Origin: Parasponia andersonii
Taxonomy: Eukaryota; Streptophyta; Magnoliopsida; Rosales; Cannabaceae
NCBI GenBank assembly: GCA_002914805.1
Contig: JXTB01000335.1
Coordinates: 277,998 to 341,997 of the forward strand
Direction of reading: 5' to 3'
DNA: 64,000 nt
Shown here in pieces: positions 25,101-36,299 of this stretch. Numbering within the stretch: position 1 is the stretch's first letter; every line of letters starts with the position of its first letter. The notes below the pieces were generated by a model, which worked only from the letters and a program-made list of their open reading frames with translations, did no database searches and had not been told where the DNA came from. The translations under genes were made by a program, and so were the position numbers.

Positions 25101-27074
25101 TTACTTAAATATCCCTTGTCAGTTATTACTCAGTACTACGACACTAGCTCGACAAATTATGTGCAAGGACTGCAAGGACTAATTGTGTAAATTTGATCTG
25201 TTACTTTTCTCTTGCAGCAATGTCGTTGTCCGCTATGTTACAATATTGGCTCCACATGACTCTCCCAACACTGATGGAATTGATCCAGGTAACTACAGAA
25301 ATTTTGTCAACAACGAACTTTTTAGAAAATTGCAAGACGTGGTTTGTTTGTGAAGATGATTGATAATGCTAAGTAAATAAAAAGACAAGAATTTTATAGT
25401 GATTCAATCCCAAAAAAGATGAGTTACGCCCAATGTTCTTTATTATTTTATGGACAATTACAAGAATTTCTTTAAGTCTCAAGGTGAAAGCAAATAGAGA
25501 ATTCCAGAGAGAGTGTATAGTGAAGAGACTGTGAGATGACTGTGAGATGAAAAATTATGAGACTGAGCCCCTTTTATATAGGTGAGGATGACTCTAGATT
25601 TCCCAATTTTATGAATAGAAATCTATATAATAAAATATAATATAATATTGAGATTGTGTAACTACATAATAATGAATAATTATCCCATATTAATTAGCTA
25701 GTTACCTTTCTTAGGAATTAGGCAAGTTAACTATTTGTAGCGGTCAAAAAACCACACAACAATATCTATTCTTTAATGTTTAAATGTCTTCTTGATGGTA
25801 GACAGACCTCCCACATAATAGTATTTAGTGCGAGAAAAAGAAAAGAAAACGATCAAGAAGATTTTCTTTGTCCCGCAACCGCATCACCAAGGTCTTCCTT
25901 GTAATTTTGTCGCAAAGGAAAGACATGAATGAAGGCGGCCAGGCCTTAAATTTGCCCTTGACAATTCACTAAAAACAAAAACTTCAACCAAATTTCGTTA
26001 ATTTGGTGTAAATGGGCTATTTGATCCAAAATCGGGACTTCCCACTTCTCAATCATACTTTATTTTTGTAAGTATTATTATTTTGTGTGCGCGTGAAGCA
26101 ATGAGATTGTATACCTGCATTTTTGTGTTGCTTCTTGTCATGCATTCATTGTTAAAGTCTCTTTGCATGGAAAATTACCTTCTTATGGTTTTTTCTGTTT
26201 GCTAAACCTTTCATATGGTATTTGTATCTGAGAACACTGTCATGGGTTGATACAACACCCAGCCCCCCCAGGTTAGACCCTGCAGGGGTCTTGTTCCTTG
26301 AGGCAATGACCTTGTTCATTTGTGGTTATTGTGAGATCGATGACAATTGCCACCACAGGAGTCCATCAATTGTAAATTTTAAGTCGGAAGAACTTGGAGT
26401 TTTAACTATAAGCTTTTTTGCGATTCATTTATACAGACTCAAGCTCTAATGTCTGCATAGAGGACTCCTACATATCCACTGGAGATGACGTCGTGGCTAT
26501 AAAGAGTGGATGGGATGAATACGGAATTGCTTATGGCCGCCGTAGCTCGGACATCACCATCCGGCGTGTGACAGGGTCGTCCCCATTTGGTGGAATCGCG
26601 GTTGGAAGCGAAACCTCCGGTGGGGTGCAGAATGTATTGGCAGAAAACATAAACCTTTACAACATGGGAGTTGGCATCCACATAAAGACAAACATCGGCA
26701 GAGGAGGGATCATAAGGAACATAACATTCTCTAATGTCTATATGGAGAATGCCCGAAAAGGAATAAAGATTTCAGGAGACGTGGGAGATCATCCGGACGA
26801 CAAATTCAACCCAAATGCACTCCCAGTTGTAAAAGGCATTACCATCAAGGATGTCTGGGGTGTTGGTGTTCTGCAGGCGGGTCTAATACGAGGCCTGAAG
26901 AGCTCTCCATTCACCGGAGTTTGTCTTTCCAATGTCAACCTCCACGGCACGACCGGACCAAGAACGCCTCCCTGGCAATGCTCCGACGTGATCGGGGCTT
27001 CTCGCCTGGTGAGCCCTTGGCCTTGTGCCCAGCTTAGCAGCGGCCAACAAATAGGTTCTTGTTCTAATTACTAA
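22151..27074 (+). CDS. Secreted polygalacturonase-like protein (GH28, pectin lyase fold), 5 exons
   Basis: Exons 22151-22489, 24067-24187, 24352-24526, 25218-25288 and 26437-27074 join in phase into 1344 nt (447 aa plus TAA). A signal peptide spans about residues 1-26, so the product is extracellular or cell-wall. ITDFGGVGDGRTLNTKAF (near 46-63) is the usual N-terminal beta-helix entry of plant GH28 proteins. The GH28 acid residues are present: NTDGID (Asp231) and TGDD (Asp252, Asp253). The third canonical motif, G-H-G, reads PFGGIAVGS, so the catalytic-site His is replaced by Gly287, and the R-I-K motif reads HIKT (317-320). This variant is shared, from memory, by a large plant clade called probable polygalacturonase, whose activity is poorly proven. 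The expected role is pectin modification; endo-hydrolase activity should not be assumed. The gene is convergent with the His-rich gene downstream. Confidence 0.92.
25361..25761 (-). mobile_element. Possible solo LTR in intron 4 of the polygalacturonase-like gene
   Basis: Read on the minus strand, the segment starts TGTTGTGTGG and ends TTATCA (TG..CA). It has a TATA-like TATATAAAAGGGGC near 25575 and a GGATTGAATCACTATAAAAT block near its end that closely resembles the R/U5 region of the LTRs at 45541 and 55614. No internal domain is attached. I see no clear target duplication, so the exact ends are uncertain. Confidence 0.45.
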
Positions 27075-27422
27075 GTCCCGTGTGTAAAATAACACTACTC
27101 ATGCGAGTGTTTGGTTATGCGAAGTAATTTATGTATCTGTATTTGCAAGAAAATACACTGAAAAAACATCAAATTATTCGTTTCCATCACAACAAGAGAA
27201 AGGTCCACAAAGAGTACGGTACAGTCTACACGCCCATGAGTCTGAATTTCATACATATATAGCTATATATAAAAGATCAAAGATCTATATAGCTTCTACA
27301 TCTCACAAGGATGCTTTTTGAATTTACAACACAAAGCAGTAGTCACACATAGATTAACAAACTGAGTACATAAATGCCTAGTAAAGTCACCTATATCGGC
27401 TCTTTATTGCTCAACCATGGAT

Positions 27423-28115
27423 TCAAAAGTGGTTCAGGAACTTGCGGAAGCTCTTCAAAAGACCACTCCCGAAACCATGATCGTGTTTGTGCTCGTGCTC
27501 TCTCCCCTCGTGCTCTGCCTCATCATCGTGGTGATGGCGGTGGTGACCGTGGTGGTAGTGGTGGTGGTGGTGCGGCGAATCGATCTCGTCCATGTGGCCG
27601 AACTTGACCCACCGGGCGGGGATCTGGCGGACTCCGCCGAACACGGGATTGGAGCTCTGATCTTGTCTGGACAAGATCATATCGTCACCGTAGGAGCGCG
27701 GGCCCCAGGCGGATCGGCGGAGCCGGAGGCGAAGGTGCTGGTGGCGGCAGCGGTGGCCGTGGGGGAAAGTCAACGGGAAGGGACGCCTGGGGAAGTGGCG
27801 GTCGTTGATTGGACGGAAGCTGATCACGGTCAACGGAACCGAGTTGACCGGTTCAGAGTCCTTGGGGACCTCCTCCTCCTTCTCAACATGTTCGCTTTCG
27901 ACGAGGGATTCGGGTTCAAACTCGATCGTATTGACAGGATCGGATTCGGGTTTTTGGGTGGGCAGGAAGATGTTGGCGGTCGTTGTGGTGGAGTCCTTGG
28001 GGTCCGATTCAGGAAAAGGAGTTTCCTTGAGTTCTTCGACGACGTCGTTTACGGCATGAGAGAAGGCAAAGAAGAAACAGACGAGGGTGAAGGTCAAGGC
28101 GAGTTTGTTGGCCAT
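27423..28115 (-). CDS. Small secreted histidine-rich protein, unknown function
   Basis: Single-exon gene of 230 aa. It has a clear signal peptide (about 1-20, hydrophobic ALTFTLVCFFFAF then SHA), then an acidic Glu/Pro/Ser/Thr-rich segment (24-92), then a denser block (97-172) with PRRPFPLTFPHGHRCRH and GGVRQIPARWVKFG that looks like the conserved core. Next comes a His cluster (182-213, more than half His, mixed with Asp and Glu) and a short amphipathic tail (GLLKSFRKFLNHF). The pattern suggests an extracellular or vacuolar metal-binding or wall protein, but I do not recognise a named family. The opposite strand has a longer open frame (27417-28160), which is a shadow: it is valine/arginine repeat-like and has no signal or domain. 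The gene is convergent with the GH28 gene, with 348 bp between the stop codons. Confidence 0.82.
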   Translation of the reverse strand: MANKLALTFTLVCFFFAFSHAVNDVVEELKETPFPESDPKDSTTTTANIFLPTQKPESDPVNTIEFEPESLVESEHVEKEEEVPKDSEPVNSVPLTVISFRPINDRHFPRRPFPLTFPHGHRCRHQHLRLRLRRSAWGPRSYGDDMILSRQDQSSNPVFGGVRQIPARWVKFGHMDEIDSPHHHHHYHHGHHRHHHDDEAEHEGREHEHKHDHGFGSGLLKSFRKFLNHF

Positions 28116-28171
28116 GGTGTCGAGGAATGGATGAAATTGTGGAACTTCTCAAAGAAATGACCAAGTAGGTG

Positions 28172-28172
28172 T

Positions 28173-28205
<33 letters not shown>

Positions 28206-28230
28206 CTCTCTCTATATATATATATAAATA
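28172..28230. repeat. (CT)n/(TA)n compound microsatellite in the leader of the His-rich gene
   Basis: CT and TA dinucleotide runs lie 57 bp before the ATG at 28115 (minus strand). A TATATATAT..AAATAAAT stretch on the far side could serve as the TATA region, and the GA run on the transcribed strand is typical of plant 5' UTRs. Confidence 0.8.
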
Positions 28231-29193
28231 AATACGTTGGAAAACATAGAATGGTGAGAGTGATTGTGTTGGTTGGCATAATCTGATTGGGGCAGTGGGT
28301 ATTTCGATTGCGAGTTTGACTGCGAGGAAGGAGTGAAAGGTGGGCAACGTGGTCTATGAGCCCTGTGATTGGAGGAGGGAGGAGGGGTCCTGCGGCCTGC
28401 GTCTTGCTTTTGGAATTTTATTTGTTTTCCCATTTACCAATGCCACGCGGAATAAAGTTGACAATAGGATCAAGAGTAGTGCTGTCAAAACCGGCTTGTA
28501 ATATTCTTCCAAATAAAAAAATAAAAAAAACGGCTTGTAATAGACCATACAGGGATAGCACCATTATAAGTTGGCTTGGCACCGTAAGTAAATGTGCCCA
28601 CACTAGTACAAGCATCACACTGGCACAACAAATTAAAATAGAGATATAGATGTAAATAAGCACCGGTGGGGTTTGCCGTGACTAGGTCCGGTCTGCTTGA
28701 AACGTGGGTTGAACTTGTCTCGTTCATATTTTTATTAAGAAGTTCGATATTTAGTCCACATATGTTGGCCTGGACTGGTATTGTGTTTTTTTTTTTTTTT
28801 TGAAATGTGAGTCGGTCTACATTGACATATATAAATTAAAAGAACTAGTTTGTAAACAAAAATAATGATTAAATTTAGGTAATTTTTAGGTATAATTTTA
28901 ATACAATTAATGTAAAAAAAAATTACAAAAATATAAAAGCAAAATATTTTTTAAGTAAATATATATATATGTATCTCTATAAATAATATGTCAATTTCTA
29001 ATTATTTTTAAACAAAAAAAAAACATAAACTTTAATAAATTTGGACCAAAGAGTTCAAAGATACTAAAGGTTGAAAGGTAAATTTTACCTCTAATAGAAA
29101 ACTCTTAAAGTGTTAAGGGAAGAAGAAAAAATACAGTTTTGGTAGATGATGAAACTTTTGAGTTATGTACGTTAATATAATTTGAGTAAATAG
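28231..29193. other. Intergenic between the His-rich gene and the first Ty3 element
   Basis: Upstream region of the minus-strand His-rich gene followed by AT-rich DNA. No gene recognised. Confidence 0.55.
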
Positions 29194-29198
29194 CAATC

Positions 29199-29756
29199 TG
29201 ATGCAATAGAGACCAATCTAAATGCTGCCAACAAAAGTCCAAGTCCAACGATGTCTAATGTCATTTTTCTTGAAGATAAGCCAGCCCATTTCGGTTTGAT
29301 GGTCCAAGAAGTACTTAAGGCTCACAAATTTGTTTTTCACCAGCCCACCACTTATTATCATGTTTCTACCAGCCATTTAGTTAATTTGAAACATTGTATC
29401 TAGTCCTATAGTTATTATTAGTAGTCAAACAGGTCTAAGACGTGGTACAAGGTCTGTATTGATGTTTGTGTTGTTTTGAAACTTTAAATCAGACTATTCC
29501 TATTCTTGGAGGGTTGTTCCAAGTATTAAGCAAGAAAATCCAAAAACGGAATCAGAATTTTGATCAATATTCAGTTTTTTTTCCAACTTATACCTTTGTG
29601 GTTTTCAAGGTTTTCTCTTTTAGTTTCTTATCTCTTGGGAGGATTCCTTTGAGTGGTGAGCTAAACCCCAATTCTTATCTTTAAGGTGGTGAATTCTTAT
29701 CCTTAAAGTGGTGAATTATTATTTTACTTTACTATTTTATTCCTAGAACGGTATCA
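29199..29756 (+). repeat. 5' LTR of element A
   Basis: 558 bp, nearly identical to the 3' LTR. For instance, three differences occur in the first 64 bases, so the insertion is not very recent. Confidence 0.95.
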
Positions 29757-29782
29757 TTTGGTATTAGAGATTTGGTTCGAAG

Positions 29783-32700
29783 ATGGCAAGACATGGAAAT
29801 CCTGTTGCTCACGAGTTTCAAGCCTTGAATGACTATAAACGTGACATAGAGATTACGGAGCTTAAGCGAACAGTTGAGTTGCTGCAAAGACAATTAGAAC
29901 AACAACAAAATAATGCCCAACCTAGAAGAAACCGACATGGCGCACGTGTGGAGGTGGAAGATCAGAATCCTTTTGGCGTTGATGATGATTCTAGTGATGA
30001 AGATCATGACAACCAAAGGCAAAGACGGCAGCCAAGAACACGTGATGGAGATGTCAAGGTTGAAGTTCCAAAATTTGATGGCAAAATGCAAGGTGATGTG
30101 TTTCTAGATTGGTTGTACACTGTTGAAAGAATTTTTGAATTCAAGGAGTTTTCGGAGGAAAGGAAGGTGAAGTTAGTAGCTATTAAACTGAAGGGTTATG
30201 CTTCTCTTTGGTGGGAAAATCTGAAAAGGGAAAGGAATAGAGAAGGTAGGAGGCCTATTCAAAATTGGGAAAAGATGAAACGGGAATTAAAGAAGAGATT
30301 TCTTTCTGAAAACTATAGACAGGAAAATTATATAAAGCTCTATAATTTTAAATAATACAATCTGCTTGTTGAGGAGTATGTAAGAGAGTTTGAGTATTTG
30401 ATGCTTAGATGTGATATCAATGAACCCGAAGAGCAAACTATTGCACGTTTTTTGGGTGGTTTGAAAAGGGAGCTTGCTGATGCAATTAGATTGCAGCCAT
30501 TCTAGACTTTTAATGATGTTAGAAAACTTGCTATCACCATTGAACAACAACGAATGAAGTATTCATCGAAAACAATCCCTAAAGCAAGTACTTCTAACCA
30601 AGGGAATGTTGCTTCTAGTTCCAACAAATCTGTAAGTGCTAGCAAAAATGAAGTCAAGGGAGAAGGAGGTAAGGTGCAAAAGTCAAGCAATTCTAATTCT
30701 GCCCGAAAGTGTTATAAATGCCAAGGGTATGGTCATATTGCTTCTGAATGTCCCAATCAAAAGGTAGTAACCATTATTGAAAATGTTATTGAAGCAGAAG
30801 AAGAGGAAAAGAACCAAGAAGAAGGGGAAATCGAAGAAGTCACTGAATATACTGACGAAGGGGAAGCTTTGGTGATTCAGAGAAGTCTCAATGTGATTCA
30901 AGAGAATGAAGAGTCCTGGCTGCGAGATAGCATTTTTCATACGAAATGCACTAGCCATGGAAAGGTTTGTAATGTGATCATTGATAGTGGAAGCTGTACT
31001 AATGTGGTGGCTGAAGAGATGGTGACTAAGTTGAGCCAGAAAACCGTGCCTCATCCTCATTCGTACGAGATCCAATGGTTTCAAAAAGGCAATGGTTTGA
31101 AAGTTACAAAGAAATGCTTGGTTTCTTTTTCCATTGGCAAAAGTTACAAAGATGAAGTCTGCTGTGACGTTGCCCCAATGGATGCATGCCATTTGTTACT
31201 TGGAAGACTATAGCAGTATGATCGAAAAGTCTCCCATGATGGTTTTAAAAATACGCATTCTTTTGTCAAAGATGGTGTTCGGATTGTGTTAGCACCATTA
31301 AAACTAGAATTGAGAAGTTCTAAGGAGATTGGGAATTCTTTTCTTACAGGTTCATAACTTGAGCATGCTTTATCTAATCATGATGAGATTTATGCTATCC
31401 TAGTTATGGATGCCACAACTACTCAACAAGCACCGTTTCATGAACTATTACTGCCACTATTGGAGGAGTTCAAAGATGTAGTACCAGAAGAGATTCCTAT
31501 TGGTTTACCGCCAATGAGGAATATTCAACATCACATTGATCTTCTTCCTGGTTCGACACTTCCAAACAAGGCTGCTTATCGAATGAATCCGATGCAACAA
31601 GCTGAGTTACAAAGGCAAGTAGATGAACTTATAGCTCAAGGCTTGATTCGTGAAAGCATGAGTCCGTGTGCTGTTCCAGCTCTTTTAGTCCCGAAGAAGG
31701 ATAGAAGTTGGCGTATGTGTGTTGACAGTAGAGCAATCAACAAGAACACTATCAAGTACAGGTTTCCCATTCCACAGTTGGATGACTTACTTGATCAACT
31801 TTATGGAGCTGAAGTATTTTCTAAGATTGACCTTCGAAGTGGTTATCACCAAATTAGAATGAGAGAAGGAGACGAATGGAAAACGACATTCAAAACTGGA
31901 AGAGGTCTTTATGAATGGCTAGTGATGCCTTTTGGCCTTTCAAATGCACCAAGTACTTTTATGCGGCTGATGACACATGTTCTTACACCATTCTTGGGAA
32001 AGTTTGTTGTTGTTTACTTTGATGACATTTTTGTTTATAGTAAATCTTTATAGGAGCATATGGAGCATCTAAGAAGTGTTTTTCAAACCTTGAGGGAGCA
32101 GAAACTTTTTGCTAACTTGCAAAAGTGCCATTTCTTTACAGATAACCTTGTTTTCTTGGGCTATGTTGTTTCTAGTGAAGGTATCAAGATGGACCCTAGC
32201 AAAATGGAAGCTATAGAGAGTTGGCCAGTTCCAAAATCCATTCATGACATAAGAAGTTTCCATGGAATGGTCTCTTTCTATCAGAGATTCATTAAACATC
32301 TCAGCACCCTAGTAGCTCCCATCACTGAATGCATTAAAGGAGGAACTTTCAAATGGACCAAGGAGGCTCAAGAAAGCTTTGAACATATTAAGCGTAAGAT
32401 AACGACAGCCCCCGTTCTAACACTTCCAGATTTCAGCAAGGTGTTCGAAGTGGATTGTGATGCATCTAATGTGGGAATTAGAGCTGTTCTTAGCCAAGAA
32501 GGAAGACCCATTGCATTCTTTAGTGAGAAGTTGAATGAAGCAAAAAGGAAGTATTCAACATATGAGAAAGAGTTCTATGTAATCATTCGAGCTCTTAGTC
32601 ACTGGAGTCACTATTTTCTGCCTAAGGAGATTGTGCTCTATTCAGATCATGAAGCGTTGAAATACTTAAGCACTCAACACAAGCTAAGTGCACGACATGC

Positions 32701-34087
32701 GAAATGGGTAGAATTCCTTCAAACTTTTCAATTGGTTCTTAAACACAAATCTGGACAGTTGAATAACGTGGCTGATGCATTGAGTAGGAGGCATGCTTTG
32801 TTGAATACTATGCAATCTGCGGTCATTGGATTTGAGATTGTGAAAACACTTTATGAAGATGATTTTGATTTTGGCAATCTTTGGAAAGCCTGTTTAAGTG
32901 GACCAAGGAACCAATTCTTTATTCTTGATGGTTATCTTTTCAGGGGTAAACAGCTTTGTGTTCCAAATTGCTCACTTAGAGAAGCCATAGTTCGAGAGGC
33001 TCATGGTGGAGGGCTTGCAGGACATTTTGGGCGAGATAAAACCTTGATCATGGTGAAAGAAAACTTCTATTGGCCCAAGCTTGTGAAAGATTTCGAAAAG
33101 ATTGTGAAGAGATGTGTTACTTGTCTTAAAGCCAAGACACATAGGAGCAATGCTGGATTATATACTCCTCTTCCAATTCCAACAACACTATGGGAAGATG
33201 TGAGTATGGACTTCATTGTGGGTTTGCCAAGAACTCAAAGAGGAAAGGATTCAATTATGGTCGTAGTTGACAGATTCTCTAAAATGGCTCATTTCGTTGC
33301 TTGCAACAAGACTTCAGGTGCTACTCATGTAGCTAACCTCTACTTCAAGGAAATTGTGAAACTCCATGGCATTCCAAAGTCAATCACTTCTGACCGTGAT
33401 TCAAAATTTTTAAGCCACTTTTGGAGGACTCTTTGGAAGAAGTTGGGAACTAAGCTTCAATTCAGCTCATCTCACTATCCACAAACAGATAGATAAACTG
33501 AAGTTGTTAATAGGTCTTTGGGAGCTCTAATTAGAAGCTTGGTGAAGAAGAATATTCGAGAATGGGAGAGCTTATTACCTCATGCTGAGTTTGCTCACAA
33601 TCGTTCTTCAACTCAAACTACTGGTTGTTCTCCTTTCGAAGCCGTTTATGGTATGAATCCTATTGTCCCTTTGGATTTATCTCCTATTCATATTGATAAT
33701 CATTTTGGTGGGGAAGCTGAGGAAAGAGCTAAATTCATCAAGAAAATTCATGAGCAAGTGAAAAGCAAGATTTTGAAGCAAACTGAAAAGTATAAGAAGC
33801 AAGCGGATAATCATAGAAAGAAAATTGTGTTCAATGAAGGAGATTTGGTGTGGATCCATTTAAGAAATGAAATGTTTCCTAACAGAAAGTTTGCTAAACT
33901 TCAACCTAGAGCTGATGGTCCATTCAAGATTGCTAAGAAGATTAATGACAATGCATACAAAGTGGAGCTTCCTGGTGATTATGGAGTATCAACAACTTTT
34001 AATATCTCAGATCTTTCTCCTTATCAAGAAGACGAACCACTAGACTCGAGGGCAGTCCTTTTCAACCAGGGGAGAATGATGCAATAG
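29783..34087 (+). pseudogene. gag-pol polyprotein of element A, one frame with six premature stops
   Basis: One continuous frame (1434 codons) spans the whole polyprotein with no frameshift. In order: a gag domain (29900-30550); a CCHC zinc knuckle CYKCQGYGHIASEC near 30710-30750; an aspartic protease with IIDSGSCTNVV near 30975; reverse transcriptase with the catalytic YFDD near 32017; RNase H (about 32440-32800); and integrase with an HHCC finger and D-D-E core (about 33000-33620), then a basic C-terminal domain ending GDYGVSTTFNISDLSPY. Nonsense codons stand at 30353 (TAA), 30503 (TAG), 31211 (TAG), 31355 (TAA), 32051 (TAG) and 33494 (TAA). The natural stop is 11 nt inside the 3' LTR. No functional product is expected. 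Confidence 0.95.
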
Positions 34088-34632
34088 AGTCCAATCTAAA
34101 TGCAGCCAACAAAAGTCCAAGTCCAATGATGTCTAATGTCATTTTTCTTGAAGATAAGCCAGTCCATTTCAGTTTGATGGTCCAAGAAGTACTTAAGGCC
34201 CACAAATTTGTTTTTCACCAGCCCACCACTTATTATCATGTTTCTACCAGCCATTAGTTAATTAGAAATATTGTATCTAGTCCTATAGTTATTATTAGTA
34301 GTCAAACAGGTCTAAAACGTGGTACAAGGTCTGTATTGATGTTTATGTTATTTTGGAACTTTAAATCAGACTATTCCTATTCTTGGAGGGTTGTTCCAAG
34401 TATTAAGCAAGAAAATCCAAAAACTGAATCAGATTTTTGATCAATAGTCAGTTTTTTTCCAACTTATACCTTTGTGGTTTTCAAGGTTTTCTCTTTTAGT
34501 TTCTTATCTCTTGGGAGGATTCCTTTGAGTGGTGAGCTAAATCCCAATTCTTATCTTTAAGATGATGAATTCTTATCCTTAAAGTGGTGAATTGTTATTT
34601 TGCTTTACTGTTTTATTCTTAAAACAGTATCA
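34077..34632 (+). repeat. 3' LTR of element A
   Basis: 556 bp partner of the 5' LTR, bordered by CAATC on its right. Confidence 0.95.
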
Positions 34633-34637
34633 CAATC

Positions 34638-36290
34638 TAATTGGAGATATACTTAAATAAAAATTCAAATTAATGATCATTTTTCAGATACACTTGTAAT
34701 ATTTTCAATTTATACTTATTTTTGTAGAAAAGTTATCTCATTATTTTTCAAATATTTTTTTTTCTTACATAAAAATTAACCATTGATATTACATAAAAAT
34801 TAACAATTAATATCTCAATATTTCATATTTACTTAAAAGCAAATATGCACCAAAAGTATTAAAACAATTAAACTAAAAAAAATATAAGTAATTAGTGCGA
34901 TTATAGCATAAGAACAATAATCCTTTGAAAATAACAATAATTTGGGCATGAATATCATATATGATAGGAAAAATGGATAAATTTAAACACACTAATAGCA
35001 TAATATTAATAAATATGATTAAGTGCAAAAATAACATAATATCTAAAATGGGCACAGTGACAGTATATGAAAATGAGGATAATTAAGCTAGAGAATAGAC
35101 AAACACACTAACGGACATGAGTACAACAAGACTTGTGCACACCATGATATGATTAGTATTTGTGCCCAAACTAGCACATCATAAGGCATGAAGATGTTGC
35201 ATTTAACTGTGCCTCGGTTGGCTCGAAACGACCTAGTTAATATCTTTAACCAAGAGTAATGTCGAGACACAAAATTTATCTATAAATGTCTCATTGTATG
35301 TTTTTTAATCACCCATGTTTGGTTTAGGAACTACATTATGTATGTGATTAGTTAAAAAACATACTATATATCAGTGATTGATTTATTTTTTTCATTTCTG
35401 TTAATAGGAGTAATATTATGGAACACAACATGTGCTATTTAGCACTATAACTAATTCAAGTATGTAAAGTTGAATAGGAGGACAAAAGTTTTGAATAGTT
35501 TTTTTTTTTAAAATGCATTTTCAAATATCCATTTAGGTGCAGATGTAAGACAATAATACAATACTAAGAATCTCTAAGAATTTGAGAAGAGGACAAAGGA
35601 ATATTATTATTGTTATTATTATCATTTATGTATAGAAATAAAAAAATTTGTGATAAAACCCTACCCTTCTTCTTAAAAAATTTCTCATCATTCTTCTTGT
35701 AAACTCTCGTCTATAAAGATTTAAGTTCCGTCAAAAAGATTTGATCTCCATCTCCCCTAAAATTTTTTGTTGTTGTTGTTGTTTTTTTTTTTTTTTCATT
35801 TTCGTTTTTAATAATCCTTCTCTTATGTGATGGCATATGTAGCATTAGATTTAGATATGTGAGTGTTTTGTCCCACTTGATTCTAAATCTACGTGGGTTA
35901 TATTTATTTTCTTTATTGTAAATGATTTTTCATGTTTATCATATAGATTTGAGACTTTTGTGGTCTAGATCTAGAAGATTTATACAGTTCAAGATCAATT
36001 TCTACAAAAGATCTGTCACAATTTTAGTCCAAAGAGCCAACTATGGTGGCGAATGATGATTTTGAAAAGATACGAAATATCTCTCTCGTACAGCTCCATT
36101 TATACCCTATGTTGGGTTTTATATTTCGTCCCTAACCATTAGCCGATTATGAGTACAACAATTTTGCCGATTATTCATTTATTATAATGAATTATTTGTA
36201 TTTTAATAGAGGGAATTATTGTATTGAATTATTCATCTGATAAAATGAAATTTTTAGTTTGATTAAAAAGAAAATTCATTTAAATACAAG
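34638..36290. other. Intergenic, nothing recognised
   Basis: AT-rich sequence with poly-T and GTT microrepeats near 35770. No coding domain or repeat boundary could be defined. Confidence 0.5.
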
Positions 36291-36299
36291 ATATGGGGC

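Larger units (their letters stand above)
29199..34632 (+). mobile_element. Complete Ty3/gypsy LTR retrotransposon A (5434 bp)
   Basis: The LTRs at 29199-29756 and 34077-34632 both run TGATGCAATAG..GTATCA. The 5-bp target duplication CAATC lies at 29194-29198 and 34633-34637. A primer site TGGTATTAGAG, close to the initiator-Met tRNA complement (TGGTATCAGAG), starts 3 nt after the 5' LTR. A purine-rich tract (AGGGGAGAA) precedes the 3' LTR. The domain order is gag, protease, reverse transcriptase, RNase H, integrase. No chromodomain is visible. Confidence 0.96.

Noticed and set aside
27417..28160. 247-aa plus-strand open frame opposite the His-rich gene
   Set aside because: It is the complement of the His-rich coding sequence: a valine- and arginine-rich low-complexity protein with no signal, domain or leader. 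The minus frame has a signal peptide and sensible composition.
30683..31192. 169-aa minus-strand frame inside element A
   Set aside because: Shadow of the gag/protease region. No domain, and the plus strand explains the sequence.
33640..34076. Chromodomain at the end of element A polyprotein
   Set aside because: The C terminus has the basic DNA-binding region ending in NISDLSPY, but no aromatic-cage chromodomain pattern follows before the stop.
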